A stretch of 50,631 bases of DNA from Oligella ureolytica DSM 18253 (GCF_000373745.1 NZ_KB892292.1:1-50631); one strand, 5' to 3'. Counted from the first letter of the stretch, positions 8,411-17,841 are shown. Numbers and translations are program-made. The notes: generated from the sequence alone by a model not told the origin.

Positions 8411-10141
8411 CTATGCGTCAGCGCCGTCGATTAACATCTCGGTCAATCCCTTGCCCGCCTTAACCATCGGCCAAACATTGGTTTCGCGGTCTGTTAGGAA
8501 ATCAAGGAAGACTAAGCGCTTCTTGTGCTCACCAAGGAAAGCCTCACGTAACGCCGGCTCTACATCAGCCACTTTACTGACTTGGATACCCACATGACCA
8601 TAGCTCTCAGCCAACTTCACAAAGTCAGGAATTGAGCTCATATAGGACTCGGAGTAACGAGACTCATAATCTAGCTCCTGCCACTGTCTGACCATACCGA
8701 GGTAGCCGTTATTTAAACAAATAATTTTGGGAGTAAATCCGTACTGCTTGCAGGTGGCTAATTCCTGAATATTCATCTGGATAGAGCCCTCGCCCGTAAT
8801 ACAGGCAAACATAGCATCCGGATCTGGATTGGCCATCTGGGCACCCATAGCATAAGGCAAGCCTACGCCCATCGTCCCTAAACCGCCGGAATTCAACCAA
8901 CGACGCGGCTCTTCAAAACCATAGTATTGCGCAGCAAACATCTGGTGCTGACCGACGTCAGAACTGACAAATGCCTTGCCTTCAGTCACTTCCCAAAGCT
9001 TTTCTACGACGAACTGAGGCTTGATCACATCATTTTGCGTATAAGCCAAGCAGTTACGCCCACGCCACTGATTGATTTGATCCCACCATGCATCAATATT
9101 TTTAACCGGTTTTTGTGTGTCGGCCTTGAGCTCTCGTAACTGAGCATTCATCTCCTGCAGTACGTCTTTGACATTGCCGACAATAGGCAAATCCGCTCTG
9201 ACACGCTTAGAAATAGACGAGGGATCCACATCAATGTGAATGATTTTGCGCTGCACCTGACTAAAGTGCTTAGGATTAGCGATCACTCGGTCATCAAACC
9301 GTGCACCCACACAAATCAACACATCGCTGTTTTGCATGGACATATTCGCTTCGTACGTCCCGTGCATACCCGGCATACCTACATAATTAGGATGACTCGC
9401 ATTGAGGCCGCCTAAGGCCATCAACGTGGTAGTACATGGTGCTCCCAGCAAATCAACTAACTCACGTAATTCCTCTGCAGCATCAGATAAAATCACGCCC
9501 CCGCCGGCATAAACCATTGGACGGGAAGCTGATCGTAGCGCCATCACCGCTTTTTTAATTTGACCCTGATGTCCCTTAAGCACCGGATTGTACGAACGCA
9601 TCTTAACCTCGCCCTTCGCAGGTGCGTAGCGTGCGGTACTAACAGTAATATCTTTGGGGATATCAATTAAGACCGGTCCGGGGCGACCGGTTGTCGCGAT
9701 GTGGAAAGCCTTGCGCATCGTGTCGGCAAGATCCTTGACATCACGTACGAGGAAGTTATGCTTAACGCAAGGTCGTGTAATACCCACGGCATCACACTCT
9801 TGGAAAGCATCCTCACCAATCATTGAGGTACCGACCTGCCCACTAATCACAACCATCGGAATAGAATCCATATAGGCTGTAGCAAGACCGGTGACTGCAT
9901 TAGTTAGGCCGGGGCCACTTGTTACTAAAGCAACTCCTACCTTGTTAGACGATCGGGAATAAGCATCAGCAGCATGAATCGCCGCCTGCTCGTGACGCAC
10001 TAGAATGTGCTCGAATTTTTCTTGCTTGTAAATAGCGTCATAGATATATAACACTGCACCGCCGGGGTAGCCGAAAATATGCTCAACACCCTGCTCAGCT
10101 AGGCAGCGCACAGTAATCTCTGCGCCTGTTAATTGTTCCAT
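8411..10141 (-). CDS. ilvI: Acetolactate synthase large (catalytic) subunit
   Basis: This 576-residue ThDP- and FAD-dependent enzyme condenses pyruvate with pyruvate or 2-oxobutyrate. I chose the ATG at 10139-10141 because AAAGGA lies 6 nt upstream; an earlier in-frame ATG would add 16 residues without a good site. FGYPGG, the cofactor-activating glutamate E51 (RHEQAAIHAADAY) and the ThDP motif TGEGSIQMN ... LNNGYLGM are present. The common D of GDGS is E here, as in some proteobacterial homologues. First gene of ilvI-ilvH-ilvC, preceded by a long leader. Confidence 0.97.
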   Translation of the reverse strand: MEQLTGAEITVRCLAEQGVEHIFGYPGGAVLYIYDAIYKQEKFEHILVRHEQAAIHAADAYSRSSNKVGVALVTSGPGLTNAVTGLATAYMDSIPMVVISGQVGTSMIGEDAFQECDAVGITRPCVKHNFLVRDVKDLADTMRKAFHIATTGRPGPVLIDIPKDITVSTARYAPAKGEVKMRSYNPVLKGHQGQIKKAVMALRSASRPMVYAGGGVILSDAAEELRELVDLLGAPCTTTLMALGGLNASHPNYVGMPGMHGTYEANMSMQNSDVLICVGARFDDRVIANPKHFSQVQRKIIHIDVDPSSISKRVRADLPIVGNVKDVLQEMNAQLRELKADTQKPVKNIDAWWDQINQWRGRNCLAYTQNDVIKPQFVVEKLWEVTEGKAFVSSDVGQHQMFAAQYYGFEEPRRWLNSGGLGTMGVGLPYAMGAQMANPDPDAMFACITGEGSIQMNIQELATCKQYGFTPKIICLNNGYLGMVRQWQELDYESRYSESYMSSIPDFVKLAESYGHVGIQVSKVADVEPALREAFLGEHKKRLVFLDFLTDRETNVWPMVKAGKGLTEMLIDGADA

Positions 10142-10695
10142 TTTTAATCCTTTCATAACTAGTACAGGACACAACTGATTAACTGGCACTCATCGTACTG
10201 CTAAGCCATCGTAGCGCTTTAACCCTCACAGAGGATTGCCACCCACAACAACTAAACCGCACTGAACAAGGCCACCAGTGGCTTGTACACCGCATAAAAC
10301 ATGCATAAAAGTCAGAAACGGAGTCTGCGAATCCGCTTGTGGCGATATCCGACAGAGCTTTTCTAAACTTAGACCTATATATAGCGCAATGGCATAGCGT
10401 GTAACTTGCCATCAATCACCAGTGGATAACTGACTACTTACTGCCTATAGAATCAATGCCTTTTACGATAAAAAAGACACAATACAAGACATTAGCCCAT
10501 TGCAAACAAAAAATCAATGCAGCAGGACAAAATCACTTTTTTATTAGACAAAACACCACAAAATGCATTTGTATTAGACATCAATACGAGAAACTAAGGA
10601 ACAAGCTAAGTCACATGCTCAAACTCTATAGAGCAACATACAAAAGTTTATAATAATAACTTCTTTGAAAGTGCTACTTTTTAGGTGTTCATAAC
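10142..10695. other. Long intergenic region between ilvI and the FUSC gene
   Basis: This 554-nt stretch separates divergent genes. The ilvI-proximal half is the probable ilv leader and holds a possible 26-codon leader peptide (10226-10306) and a small palindrome around 10268-10284. The other half is A/T-rich and contains a perfect -10-like TATAAT on the plus strand at 10649-10654 without a convincing -35. I see no hairpin with a T-run that would make a classic attenuator terminator. Confidence 0.5.
10226..10306 (-). CDS. Possible Val/Leu-rich leader peptide of the ilv operon
   Basis: A 26-codon frame on the minus strand ends 84 nt before the ilvI start. Its predicted peptide is Val/Leu-rich in the second half (LVQCGLVVVGGNPL) with 6 Val and 4 Leu in 26 residues, the end-product amino acids of the operon. 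The ATG lacks a good Shine-Dalgarno, and no terminator hairpin follows. An overlapping longer frame in another phase (10179-10415) has unlikely composition. Position and composition suggest regulation by ribosome stalling, but this is a weak call. Confidence 0.25.
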   Translation of the reverse strand: MHVLCGVQATGGLVQCGLVVVGGNPL

Positions 10696-12948
10696 GTGCA
10701 AATTGGAACCGACTCCATCCATAAGTTTTTCCATAGTCCCGAGCTATATTTTGGTGTGCGTAAGGCCTTAGGCTTATTTATCGCTATTTTAGTGTTCTTC
10801 GGCTTTTTAGGAAATTATGAATACGGGGTCGCCTTTGTCAGCGGTGTGCTATGCATGTCAATTGTCGATCCGGCATCGGCCTATAGCTTACGAGTGCGTA
10901 GCAATGAGCTTATCGCCACTTTGGCTCTATGCAGCGTAGGTACCTTTTTGATTAATCTCGTCGGTCCCTACCCCCAGATTGCGTGGTTGGTCCTCACCAT
11001 CTTAGTGTTTTTCTATACGCTACTAGCTTTTTACGGCAAATCAGCGACTCTTATCGGGTTTTCGGCGTTACTCGCCATTTTGATGAACTATAACTTTATC
11101 AAACCATTTGACGAGGCCATGGTACATAGTGCCCTCACTTTTTTAGGGTGTGCGTCCTATTGGTTTTTTAGCGTCAGTATCAGCTATCTTTTCAGAAAGT
11201 ATGAGCAGCGCCTCATTATTGCCACGGCTTTGTATGCGACGTCCAACTACGTTTTAGCAAGAGCAAGGTTATACGACGTAGAAAGGGATTTGGACAAAAG
11301 CTTTTATCAGCTGATCAATCAAGCATCGACAATGATCGAAACACAGCAAATGGCTCGCGACATGATTCTGCGCCATTTGCCAGATAGCAATGATCCTAAA
11401 ACCTACGAACAGCGCTCTCGGCTATGGAATATTTTCAATCGTATGGCTGCCATTATGGACAACATGGTTGCCACGCACACCGATTATCAGTACCTACGAG
11501 AGAAAATGGGCAATCATGATGTACTTCTCTTTATGCGTGACACCCTCGTGATTTTAAGTACAACACTTAATCACGCCGCCACCGATCTTATTCGTCACGA
11601 GCCACTTTCCTATCGCAGCAGCGTCAAAGCAGAGCTACGCGCTTTAGAGTTTGAAATCGAAAAGTTTCGTCAGCAAAACATGCCGCAAGAAGATCCGGAA
11701 ATCTACGGCTTAATTATTCAAATTTATCGTCGCCTCAGAAACACGTACTTTAATGTTGAAGAAATCAGCAATAACCTTCGCTACGTCAAAAACTTCCAAG
11801 GTCCGCCCGATCCCAAACAGATTGGACAGGAAGTGCCTGCCAGCGCCAATGAGGCGATCAAAATCAGTCCCTCATTGCTGCAATTTCGTTCGAGTAATGA
11901 CTACTCTCTCTCAAGGCTCATCAATCAATTAAGGGCCGGACTGAAGTCAGCGATCGTACGCTATGCCACACGCGTAACGGCGGCTGTACTCTTTGTGCAG
12001 CTAGGGACGGCGTTACTGTTTTTATTACCGCTTGAAAGCAATGTCTATCAAAACCTGAGCAACCACACCAACTGGATTTTAGTGACGGTCCTCCTAATTA
12101 TGCGTCCCGGATTTACGCTAACCCAACAAAGAACCAGCTGGCGACTCATTGGCACCCTCGTGGGCTGCCTCATCACCATTGCTCTGTTTGCCATCACCAA
12201 AAACAACGTTGTCATTATGACGGCAATGTTTATTGCAATGATTTTGGGCAATACCTACATTAAAGAAAACTTCCGCGTCGGTTCAATCTTTATTACGGTT
12301 TATATTTTAATCGGTTTCCACTTCCTAACGCCCGGCTTCTACTGGCTGGTTGGTGAGCGTGCATTAGACACCTTAATTGCATCGGCAATTACCTTTGTGT
12401 TTAGTTTCTTACTTCCCCAATGGGAAAAAGATCGACTACCGATGCATGTTAGCAACACCATTGACGCGCTCTATCATTACCTGCACGACACCATCGCCTA
12501 TGTACGGGTATTGCAAGAACAGCCAAAAGAAGATCGTAGAATCATTCACACAGAACCCGCGCTATTACAAATGCAGCTATCTCATAAGAAAATGCAAGAT
12601 GCCTATGCCCTTTTTGCAGATAGCTTAAACCGCATGATGAGCGAGCCGGATAAGCGGCAATTAGATATTATTCGCTTAAACCGTATTTTGCTGGAAGCTG
12701 ATGCACTGGCTAGTCAAATTAACTCAATGGTGCCTTTAATGATTCAGTTTGATGACATTCCGGAGGGCTTAGAGAAAAACATTGACTACGTCTATAACAT
12801 GCTCACTTTAAAGCCTTTTGAAGGCCAGGATAATCCGCCGCCCATTGAGTCAGGTCAGGAATACGTAAGTATGCGCTTTCCTATCAAGCAAATGTACAAA
12901 GCCTCGCAAGTCCTCAACCAGGAAGCAACGACCTTAAAATTGAACTAA
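10696..12948 (+). CDS. FUSC-family membrane protein (YccS/YhfK-like, putative transporter)
   Basis: The 750-residue protein starts with GTG at 10696, with TAGGTG about 8 nt upstream. It has two membrane blocks, about residues 20-170 and 415-570, each followed by a long soluble helical stretch, the duplicated pattern of FUSC/ArAE proteins (aromatic acid or fusaric acid exporters and YccS/YhfK). The second block has the typical RPGFTLTQQRTSWRLIGTLVG sequence, in which a conserved R-x-x-G-T-x-x-G is visible. The substrate is unknown. A gap of 58 nt leads to the nudix gene, so it may head that operon. Confidence 0.85.
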   Translation: MQIGTDSIHKFFHSPELYFGVRKALGLFIAILVFFGFLGNYEYGVAFVSGVLCMSIVDPASAYSLRVRSNELIATLALCSVGTFLINLVGPYPQIAWLVLTILVFFYTLLAFYGKSATLIGFSALLAILMNYNFIKPFDEAMVHSALTFLGCASYWFFSVSISYLFRKYEQRLIIATALYATSNYVLARARLYDVERDLDKSFYQLINQASTMIETQQMARDMILRHLPDSNDPKTYEQRSRLWNIFNRMAAIMDNMVATHTDYQYLREKMGNHDVLLFMRDTLVILSTTLNHAATDLIRHEPLSYRSSVKAELRALEFEIEKFRQQNMPQEDPEIYGLIIQIYRRLRNTYFNVEEISNNLRYVKNFQGPPDPKQIGQEVPASANEAIKISPSLLQFRSSNDYSLSRLINQLRAGLKSAIVRYATRVTAAVLFVQLGTALLFLLPLESNVYQNLSNHTNWILVTVLLIMRPGFTLTQQRTSWRLIGTLVGCLITIALFAITKNNVVIMTAMFIAMILGNTYIKENFRVGSIFITVYILIGFHFLTPGFYWLVGERALDTLIASAITFVFSFLLPQWEKDRLPMHVSNTIDALYHYLHDTIAYVRVLQEQPKEDRRIIHTEPALLQMQLSHKKMQDAYALFADSLNRMMSEPDKRQLDIIRLNRILLEADALASQINSMVPLMIQFDDIPEGLEKNIDYVYNMLTLKPFEGQDNPPPIESGQEYVSMRFPIKQMYKASQVLNQEATTLKLN

Positions 12949-13006
12949 ATGGCTGCAGAAAGTATGATTAGGCTATCACTTACAAAAAATCGATAAAGAT
13001 AAACCC

Positions 13007-13579
13007 ATGAATAAACACGACCTACCCTTTTTCTTCCCTGCCCCCACCCAACAAAAGTTTTGCACCCAATGCGGCACAGAGCTCAGCCAAATTGTGCCAC
13101 CTGAAGACAACCAACTGCGCGATACCTGCTTAGCATGTGGTGCCGTGCATTATCGCAACCCCTTGATTGTGGTGGGTACTATTCCGGTTTATGAGAATAA
13201 AATCCTGCTTTGTAAACGCGCGATTGAGCCTCGCAGCAATACCTGGACTTTCCCTTCGGGCTTTATGGAGCTATCAGAAAGTACTGTCGAAGGCGCCAAA
13301 CGAGAAACTCTTGAGGAGGCCGGAGCCATCGTTGAAGTTGGTGATTTATTTACCGTAATTGATCTGCCGCAGACTAACCAAGTGCATATTTATTATTTAG
13401 CCAAAGCAGCTGACGATCACCTCGACCCCGGCATCGAGAGTCTTGAAGCGGCCTATTTTGATATAGAGGACATTCCTTGGGACAACCTAGCCTTTAGAAG
13501 TATCAGCACCACATTGGAGCATTATGTGCGTGCCCTAAAAACGGGCGACTTTGGACCATTTAATTACATCATCGAGTAA
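13007..13579 (+). CDS. Nudix hydrolase with N-terminal zinc ribbon (NudC-like)
   Basis: This 190-residue protein has a four-Cys zinc ribbon (C19, C22, C41, C44) and then a complete Nudix box, G85-x5-E91-x7-REUxEExGU, reading RETLEEAGA at its end. It should hydrolyse a nucleoside diphosphate linked to another moiety. The zinc-ribbon layout recalls NADH pyrophosphatase NudC, but it is shorter than NudC and the SQPWPFPxS motif is not seen, so the substrate is open. It is the first of a tight group: aat starts 2 nt after its stop. Confidence 0.85.
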   Translation: MNKHDLPFFFPAPTQQKFCTQCGTELSQIVPPEDNQLRDTCLACGAVHYRNPLIVVGTIPVYENKILLCKRAIEPRSNTWTFPSGFMELSESTVEGAKRETLEEAGAIVEVGDLFTVIDLPQTNQVHIYYLAKAADDHLDPGIESLEAAYFDIEDIPWDNLAFRSISTTLEHYVRALKTGDFGPFNYIIE

Positions 13580-13581
13580 TA

Positions 13582-14334
13582 ATGACACCACTTTATCTAA
13601 TTGACGATGAAAGCGCATTACCCCCAAGTCATCACGCATTGGAGGAACCCGACGGTTTAATCGCTGTCAGTAATACGGTGACTGCCAATCTGGTTTGGCG
13701 CGCTTATCATCACGGCTACTACCCTTGTAGCCCGGTAGATGAAGAGTTTACTCTGTGGTGGGCACCCTCAGAACGCATGGTCTTATTTCCACAGAACCTG
13801 CATATTTCAAAGAACTTTAAAAAACTTCTAAAGCGAATTATCGCTGACGAAAGTAACCCCGATGCCCGCTTACGAGTCACCACCAATTATTGCTTTGAGG
13901 AAGTCATTCGATCCTGCGCCACCGTGCAGCGCAATCAAGCATTTGATGGCAACTGGATCTCAGAAGATGTCATTGCAGCATACACCGCATTACATCGACA
14001 AGGTCGGGCACATAGTTTTGAAGCATGGCAAGATGGCGAACTCATAGGCGGTCTTTACGGAGTCAGGATCGGTCGTATTTTTTGCGGTGAGTCAATGTTC
14101 AGTAAGCAATCACAAGCCTCTCGGATTGCTTTTAGCCATGCGGTTAATTTTTTAGCCAACCAAGGTATTATGTTAATCGACTGCCAGCAGGATTCGGACT
14201 ATTTGAGAAGCTTAGGTGCGACACTGATTCCTCGGGGTGAGTATGAATTTTACATACACACGTTAAGCGATAGAGCAACCACTGCCACACCTTGGCTCGC
14301 TGGGCGCATTGCCTATCACGGCCACTATATTTAA
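13582..14334 (+). CDS. aat: Leucyl/phenylalanyl-tRNA-protein transferase
   Basis: The 250-residue enzyme attaches Leu or Phe from charged tRNA to the N-terminus of proteins beginning with Lys or Arg, marking them for ClpS/ClpAP. Family blocks visible are LWWAPSERMVL (58-68), GNWISEDVIAAYTALH, AHSFEAW, IGGLYG and GESMFS, then LIDCQQ...LRSLGA. The usual FPW of the first block reads Y47-P48-C49, so the Trp near the aminoacyl pocket is replaced by Cys. It sits between the nudix gene and bpt, which has a related role. Confidence 0.95.
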   Translation: MTPLYLIDDESALPPSHHALEEPDGLIAVSNTVTANLVWRAYHHGYYPCSPVDEEFTLWWAPSERMVLFPQNLHISKNFKKLLKRIIADESNPDARLRVTTNYCFEEVIRSCATVQRNQAFDGNWISEDVIAAYTALHRQGRAHSFEAWQDGELIGGLYGVRIGRIFCGESMFSKQSQASRIAFSHAVNFLANQGIMLIDCQQDSDYLRSLGATLIPRGEYEFYIHTLSDRATTATPWLAGRIAYHGHYI

Positions 14335-14346
14335 GCGTCCTTAGCC

Positions 14347-15054
14347 ATGACAAAGTCCTTTTATCTTCACCTGTCAGCGTCCAACCAGTGCAGCTACTTG
14401 GAATCCAATCGCTCAAGCTCACAAGTGGTCGTGCCACCCGAGGATATTACGGCAGTTGATTATGCAGATATGCTACGACAGGGCTTTAGACGCAGTGGTA
14501 TTTTTGTTTATCGGCCGCATTGTCAGCACTGTCAAGCCTGTATGTCACTGCGCGTTGATGTTGCTAAGTTTGTACCATCTAAGCGCTTTCGGCGTGTCCT
14601 TAATAAAAACAAAAACCTGACATGCCGAGAGTTGCCATTAGGCTGGGAAGAAGAGCATTTTCAACTCTATATGCGCTACCAAGCACAGCGCCATCAAGAA
14701 AAGCAAGATGAAGACCATACACGCGCTGACTATAAAGAATTTGTGCTGAATTCTAATGTTAACAGCAGATTACTTGAGTACCGTGATAGTAATAATCTGG
14801 TCGTGATGGTCTCTTTAATCGATATCAGTGACGATGGTATTTCTGCGGTTTATACCTTTTATGACACAGATAATAAAAATAGCTTGGGCCATTATGGTAT
14901 CTTATGTCAAATCAAGCTCTGCCATGCACTTTCCAAACCATGGTTATATCTGGGCTATTGGGTTGAAGGCTGCCATAAACTTAATTATAAAATGGACTAT
15001 CAACCGGCTGAAGTCTTCCACCGCGACCAATGGATTCCTTGTCATCAAGATTAA
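14347..15054 (+). CDS. bpt: Aspartate/glutamate leucyltransferase (arginyltransferase-like)
   Basis: The 235-residue product belongs to the ATE/Bpt family, which transfers Leu (in bacteria) to proteins with N-terminal Asp or Glu. The four cysteines of the N-terminal domain are seen: CSYL near residue 16 and CQHCQACMSLRVD near 59-65. The C-terminal GNAT-like part has YWVEGCHKLNYKMDYQP and SLGHYGIL. It lies 12 nt after aat and 28 nt before pyrD. Aat and Bpt together form the bacterial N-end-rule modifying step. Confidence 0.95.
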   Translation: MTKSFYLHLSASNQCSYLESNRSSSQVVVPPEDITAVDYADMLRQGFRRSGIFVYRPHCQHCQACMSLRVDVAKFVPSKRFRRVLNKNKNLTCRELPLGWEEEHFQLYMRYQAQRHQEKQDEDHTRADYKEFVLNSNVNSRLLEYRDSNNLVVMVSLIDISDDGISAVYTFYDTDNKNSLGHYGILCQIKLCHALSKPWLYLGYWVEGCHKLNYKMDYQPAEVFHRDQWIPCHQD

Positions 15055-15082
15055 ATTTTAATCATTATTAGGGTGCATTTTT

Positions 15083-16135
15083 ATGCTTTCAAAAATCAAC
15101 CTTTTTCCCTTAGTCCGTCCCCTGCTATTTCGCTTAGACGCAGAAGATGCCCACCACAAAACACTGGACGGTTTAAGTAAAGTGTCCAAAAGCAGTTTGT
15201 TAAAAAACTGTATCGCCATGGATGTACCGCAAACGCCTAAAAAAGTCATGGGATTGACCTTCTTAAATCCTGTCGGCTTAGCAGCGGGATTAGATAAAAA
15301 TGGTGAGTATATTGACGCTTTAGGCTCGTTTGGCTTTGGCTTTATTGAAGTGGGCACCGTCACACCCAAAGCGCAAGACGGCAACCCCAAGCCACGCCTT
15401 TTCCGTATTCCCGAAAAACAGTGCATTATCAATCGTATGGGTTTCAATAATCAAGGCCTTGACACTTTTTTAGCCAATGTACAAAAGCATCGCTACAGAG
15501 AACGTGGTGGTATCTTAGGCTTAAACATCGGTAAAAATGCAACAACCCCCATTGAAAATGCAGTCGATGACTACCTGATTGGCTTACGTGGTGTCTATGC
15601 ACATGCTGATTACATTACGATCAATATCTCCTCGCCCAATACTGAAAATCTGCGCTCTCTGCAAGGTGAGGACGAGCTTAATCGCCTACTGAGCGCATTA
15701 GTTCAAGAGCGCGAAATATTGGCACAAGCACAGCCTACTAAGGTACCTATCCTCTTAAAAATTGCGCCGGATATCAGTGAAGAGCAATGCGTTGCAATCG
15801 CCAATATTATTCGTGAACATCAACTAGACGGCGTCATTGCCACTAATACCACTCTCAGCAGAGACTATGTCAGAGGGCTTGAGCATGCGGATGAAGCCGG
15901 TGGTTTATCCGGCCCTCCTGTTCATGCGATGTCGTTGGAAATCATCAAAACATTGCGTCGCCATTTAGGACCTGACATCGCCATTATCGGTGTTGGCGGC
16001 ATTAACCAAGGTCGCCATGCGGTGGAGAAGATTAAAGCGGGAGCCGACTTAGTGCAAATTTACACCGGGCTGATTTATCAAGGACCGCACTTAGTAAAAG
16101 ACTGTGTTAATGCGATCAAGGCACACAACCTTTAA
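15083..16135 (+). CDS. pyrD: Dihydroorotate dehydrogenase (quinone), class 2
   Basis: The 350-residue FMN enzyme oxidises dihydroorotate to orotate in pyrimidine synthesis and passes electrons to membrane quinones. The N-terminal amphipathic helices of class 2 enzymes occupy residues 1-35. Other family blocks are [38 protein letters not shown] (with the catalytic Ser), [14 protein letters not shown] and GVGGI. It ends the nudix-aat-bpt-pyrD group and is followed by a bidirectional terminator. Confidence 0.97.
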   Translation: MLSKINLFPLVRPLLFRLDAEDAHHKTLDGLSKVSKSSLLKNCIAMDVPQTPKKVMGLTFLNPVGLAAGLDKNGEYIDALGSFGFGFIEVGTVTPKAQDGNPKPRLFRIPEKQCIINRMGFNNQGLDTFLANVQKHRYRERGGILGLNIGKNATTPIENAVDDYLIGLRGVYAHADYITINISSPNTENLRSLQGEDELNRLLSALVQEREILAQAQPTKVPILLKIAPDISEEQCVAIANIIREHQLDGVIATNTTLSRDYVRGLEHADEAGGLSGPPVHAMSLEIIKTLRRHLGPDIAIIGVGGINQGRHAVEKIKAGADLVQIYTGLIYQGPHLVKDCVNAIKAHNL

Positions 16136-16177
16136 ACAAAGCTCACACCTATCGCTCTATCGACACTGGCAAACGCA

Positions 16178-16217
16178 AAAATGCCGTTGATAACATCAAA
16201 TATACCAACGGCATTTT
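16178..16217. terminator. Bidirectional terminator between pyrD and phaP
   Basis: AAAATGCCGTTG (16178-16189) pairs with CAACGGCATTTT (16206-16217). T-runs follow on both strands (TTTTATCTTTT on plus, TTTTTG on minus), fitting the convergent pyrD and phasin genes. Confidence 0.9.
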
Positions 16218-16268
16218 ATCTTTTAGCTACGACTTAAAGACACACTTTAAGTCAGACGAAGCAACTAA

Positions 16269-16856
16269 TTACTTAGCAGCAGCGGTAGTAGCAGTTTTAG
16301 CAGCAGTTTTAGCAACTTTAGTCGCATTTTCAGTTGCTTTTAACGTAGCGTTAGTCGCAGCAGCTAAGTTATTTTGGGCAACTTCAGCAGCTTGCTTAGC
16401 AGCTTTGTTAATAGAATCATAAGCGTTGCTAGCAGTAGCGAAGCTAGATTTTAATAATGCGATAGCACTTTCAGAACCGGTAGGTGCATTTTTAGCGAAT
16501 TGCTCTAATGCTTCTTCCATTTTCTTTTGAGACTCAGCAACTTGCTCTTCAGTTAATTTGATTAACTCTTTGCTTACGTCATTCATGATAGCGTAAACGT
16601 CTTGAGAGTAAGCAACAGCTTTTTCAGCATTAGGCTGAGCGATAGCAGCAACAAAACTAGTTGCTTCTTGTGGATCTTTTAACTCAGCAACTTGTTGAGT
16701 TTGATCTGCAGCTTCAGCGATTGTGCTTTTGATCGCTTTTAGGTTTAAATCAACTAATTTTTCGAAACCGCTGAATAAAGAACCTTGAACAGAGATAAAG
16801 GTATCGATAGCTTCTTTTTGACGCTCTAATAATTGCTGTTGAACTTGGGTATTCAT
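16269..16856 (-). CDS. phaP: Phasin (polyhydroxyalkanoate granule-associated protein)
   Basis: This 195-residue, mostly helical protein coats polyhydroxyalkanoate granules. The phasin-family core is at about residues 5-125 (EAIDTFISVQGSLFSGFEKLVDLNLKA contains the signature), with no Cys or Trp. From about 145 on the tail is rich in Ala, Lys and Thr (KVAKTAAKTATTAAAK at the end), resembling histone H1-like tails found on some phasins. Strong promoter and three operator-like dyads lie upstream. No synthase or PhaR gene is in this window. Confidence 0.93.
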   Translation of the reverse strand: MNTQVQQQLLERQKEAIDTFISVQGSLFSGFEKLVDLNLKAIKSTIAEAADQTQQVAELKDPQEATSFVAAIAQPNAEKAVAYSQDVYAIMNDVSKELIKLTEEQVAESQKKMEEALEQFAKNAPTGSESAIALLKSSFATASNAYDSINKAAKQAAEVAQNNLAAATNATLKATENATKVAKTAAKTATTAAAK

Positions 16857-16918
16857 GACATTTTCCTTAAGTGTACGTAACAGAGATAATAAAACTTGAA
16901 TTTAACATCTTCAATGGC

Positions 16919-17015
16919 TGTTGCAGCACAACGTTTACACGTTATGTTGCAACGCAACAATTGTTATTATTCCAAATATTCTTCACTATGTCAACACTTT
17001 TGTTGCGATGCACAA
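16919..17015 (-). promoter_or_regulatory. phaP promoter with three TGTTGC-type operator sites
   Basis: On the minus strand, TTGACA (16989-16994) and AATAAT (16966-16971) are spaced by 17 nt, a near-consensus sigma70 promoter. Site A TGTTGCGATGCACAA (17001-17015) ends 6 nt upstream of the -35. Site B TGTTGCAACGCAACA (16945-16959) is a perfect dyad placed over the expected start site. Site C TGTTGCAGCACAA (16919-16931) is a weaker copy further downstream. They fit the PhaR/PhbF recognition pattern TG-N-TGC-N3-GCAA as I remember it. The arrangement suggests repression released by polymer. Confidence 0.7.
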
Positions 17016-17064
17016 AACCAGTTGCACAAAAGAAACGTCTTAAATATCAGTCATTTAGATTAAT

Positions 17065-17841
17065 CTATAGGAAACAACCCAGTTCACGCGAGATGTCTTT
17101 GGCCGCTCGCTTCAAGTCCTGGCTCCAAGCATATTGAATGCGTTGCGCAGGGGCAGAAAGAGAAATCCCTGCCACCACTCTACCCTGCTCATTGAAGATT
17201 GCCGCGGCTAAACAGCGTACCCCTTCTTCTAATTCCTCATTATCAATCGCAAAACCTTGCTGATGTATGGCAGCCAATTCATTTTTGAGTCGTTCAAATT
17301 CACTCACGCTTTTCGATGTACTGGCCGGGATACCTGTCTTATTCACATACTCTAATAGCTCAACCGCGTCTAAATCAGCTAAAAACAACTTGCCGACAGC
17401 CGTTAGGTGTAAAGGCGCGCGACCGCCAATAGGACGCACAACATGCACCCCCGACTGACCGCTCCAACATCGTTCAATATAAACAATGTCATTGCCCTGC
17501 TTAATCGATAAGTTAATGGTTTCACCCGTTTTTCGGTGCAGCTCTTGCATTTGCGGATAGGCTAATTCTTGGATATTTAGGCGATTTTTAACTAAATTGC
17601 CTAATTCCAATAAGCGTAAGCCTAATTGATAGCGACCTCCGGGCAAATGCTCCACGAATTGTGCAATCACTAGGTCATTTAAAATCCGATGACATGTAGA
17701 AATATTTAACTTACTTCTCGCCGTCAGGTCCTTTAAACTCAAGGGACCGGAAGACTGAGCCAGTATATCCATCAATAAGACGGTTCTTTCGAGGACTTGA
17801 ACTGAATAATTAGGAGATTCGTCAGACATAGATTTAACCAT
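17065..17841 (-). CDS. IclR-family transcriptional regulator
   Basis: The 258-residue protein has a winged helix-turn-helix at about 15-75 (LSLKDLTARSKLNISTCHRIL) and the IclR effector-binding domain in the C-terminal two-thirds (RPIGGRAPLHLTAVGKLFLA, and EELEEGVRCLAAAIFNEQG with its conserved Cys). The start may be the fourth-codon-later ATG (MSDESPN); neither has a strong ribosome binding site. The effector and targets are unknown; it lies 31 nt after the MoCF-domain gene in the same direction. Confidence 0.9.
   Translation of the reverse strand: MVKSMSDESPNYSVQVLERTVLLMDILAQSSGPLSLKDLTARSKLNISTCHRILNDLVIAQFVEHLPGGRYQLGLRLLELGNLVKNRLNIQELAYPQMQELHRKTGETINLSIKQGNDIVYIERCWSGQSGVHVVRPIGGRAPLHLTAVGKLFLADLDAVELLEYVNKTGIPASTSKSVSEFERLKNELAAIHQQGFAIDNEELEEGVRCLAAAIFNEQGRVVAGISLSAPAQRIQYAWSQDLKRAAKDISRELGCFL

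Noticed and set aside
10179-10415. 78-codon minus-strand frame in the ilvI leader, rich in Cys and Trp
   Set aside because: Composition is unlike a real protein of this genome, no good ribosome binding site, and it overlaps a more plausible leader peptide.
16269-16350. Ala/Thr-rich repeat DNA at the phasin 3' end considered as a tandem repeat array
   Set aside because: It is codon-level bias of an Ala/Lys/Thr tail, not an exact repeat.
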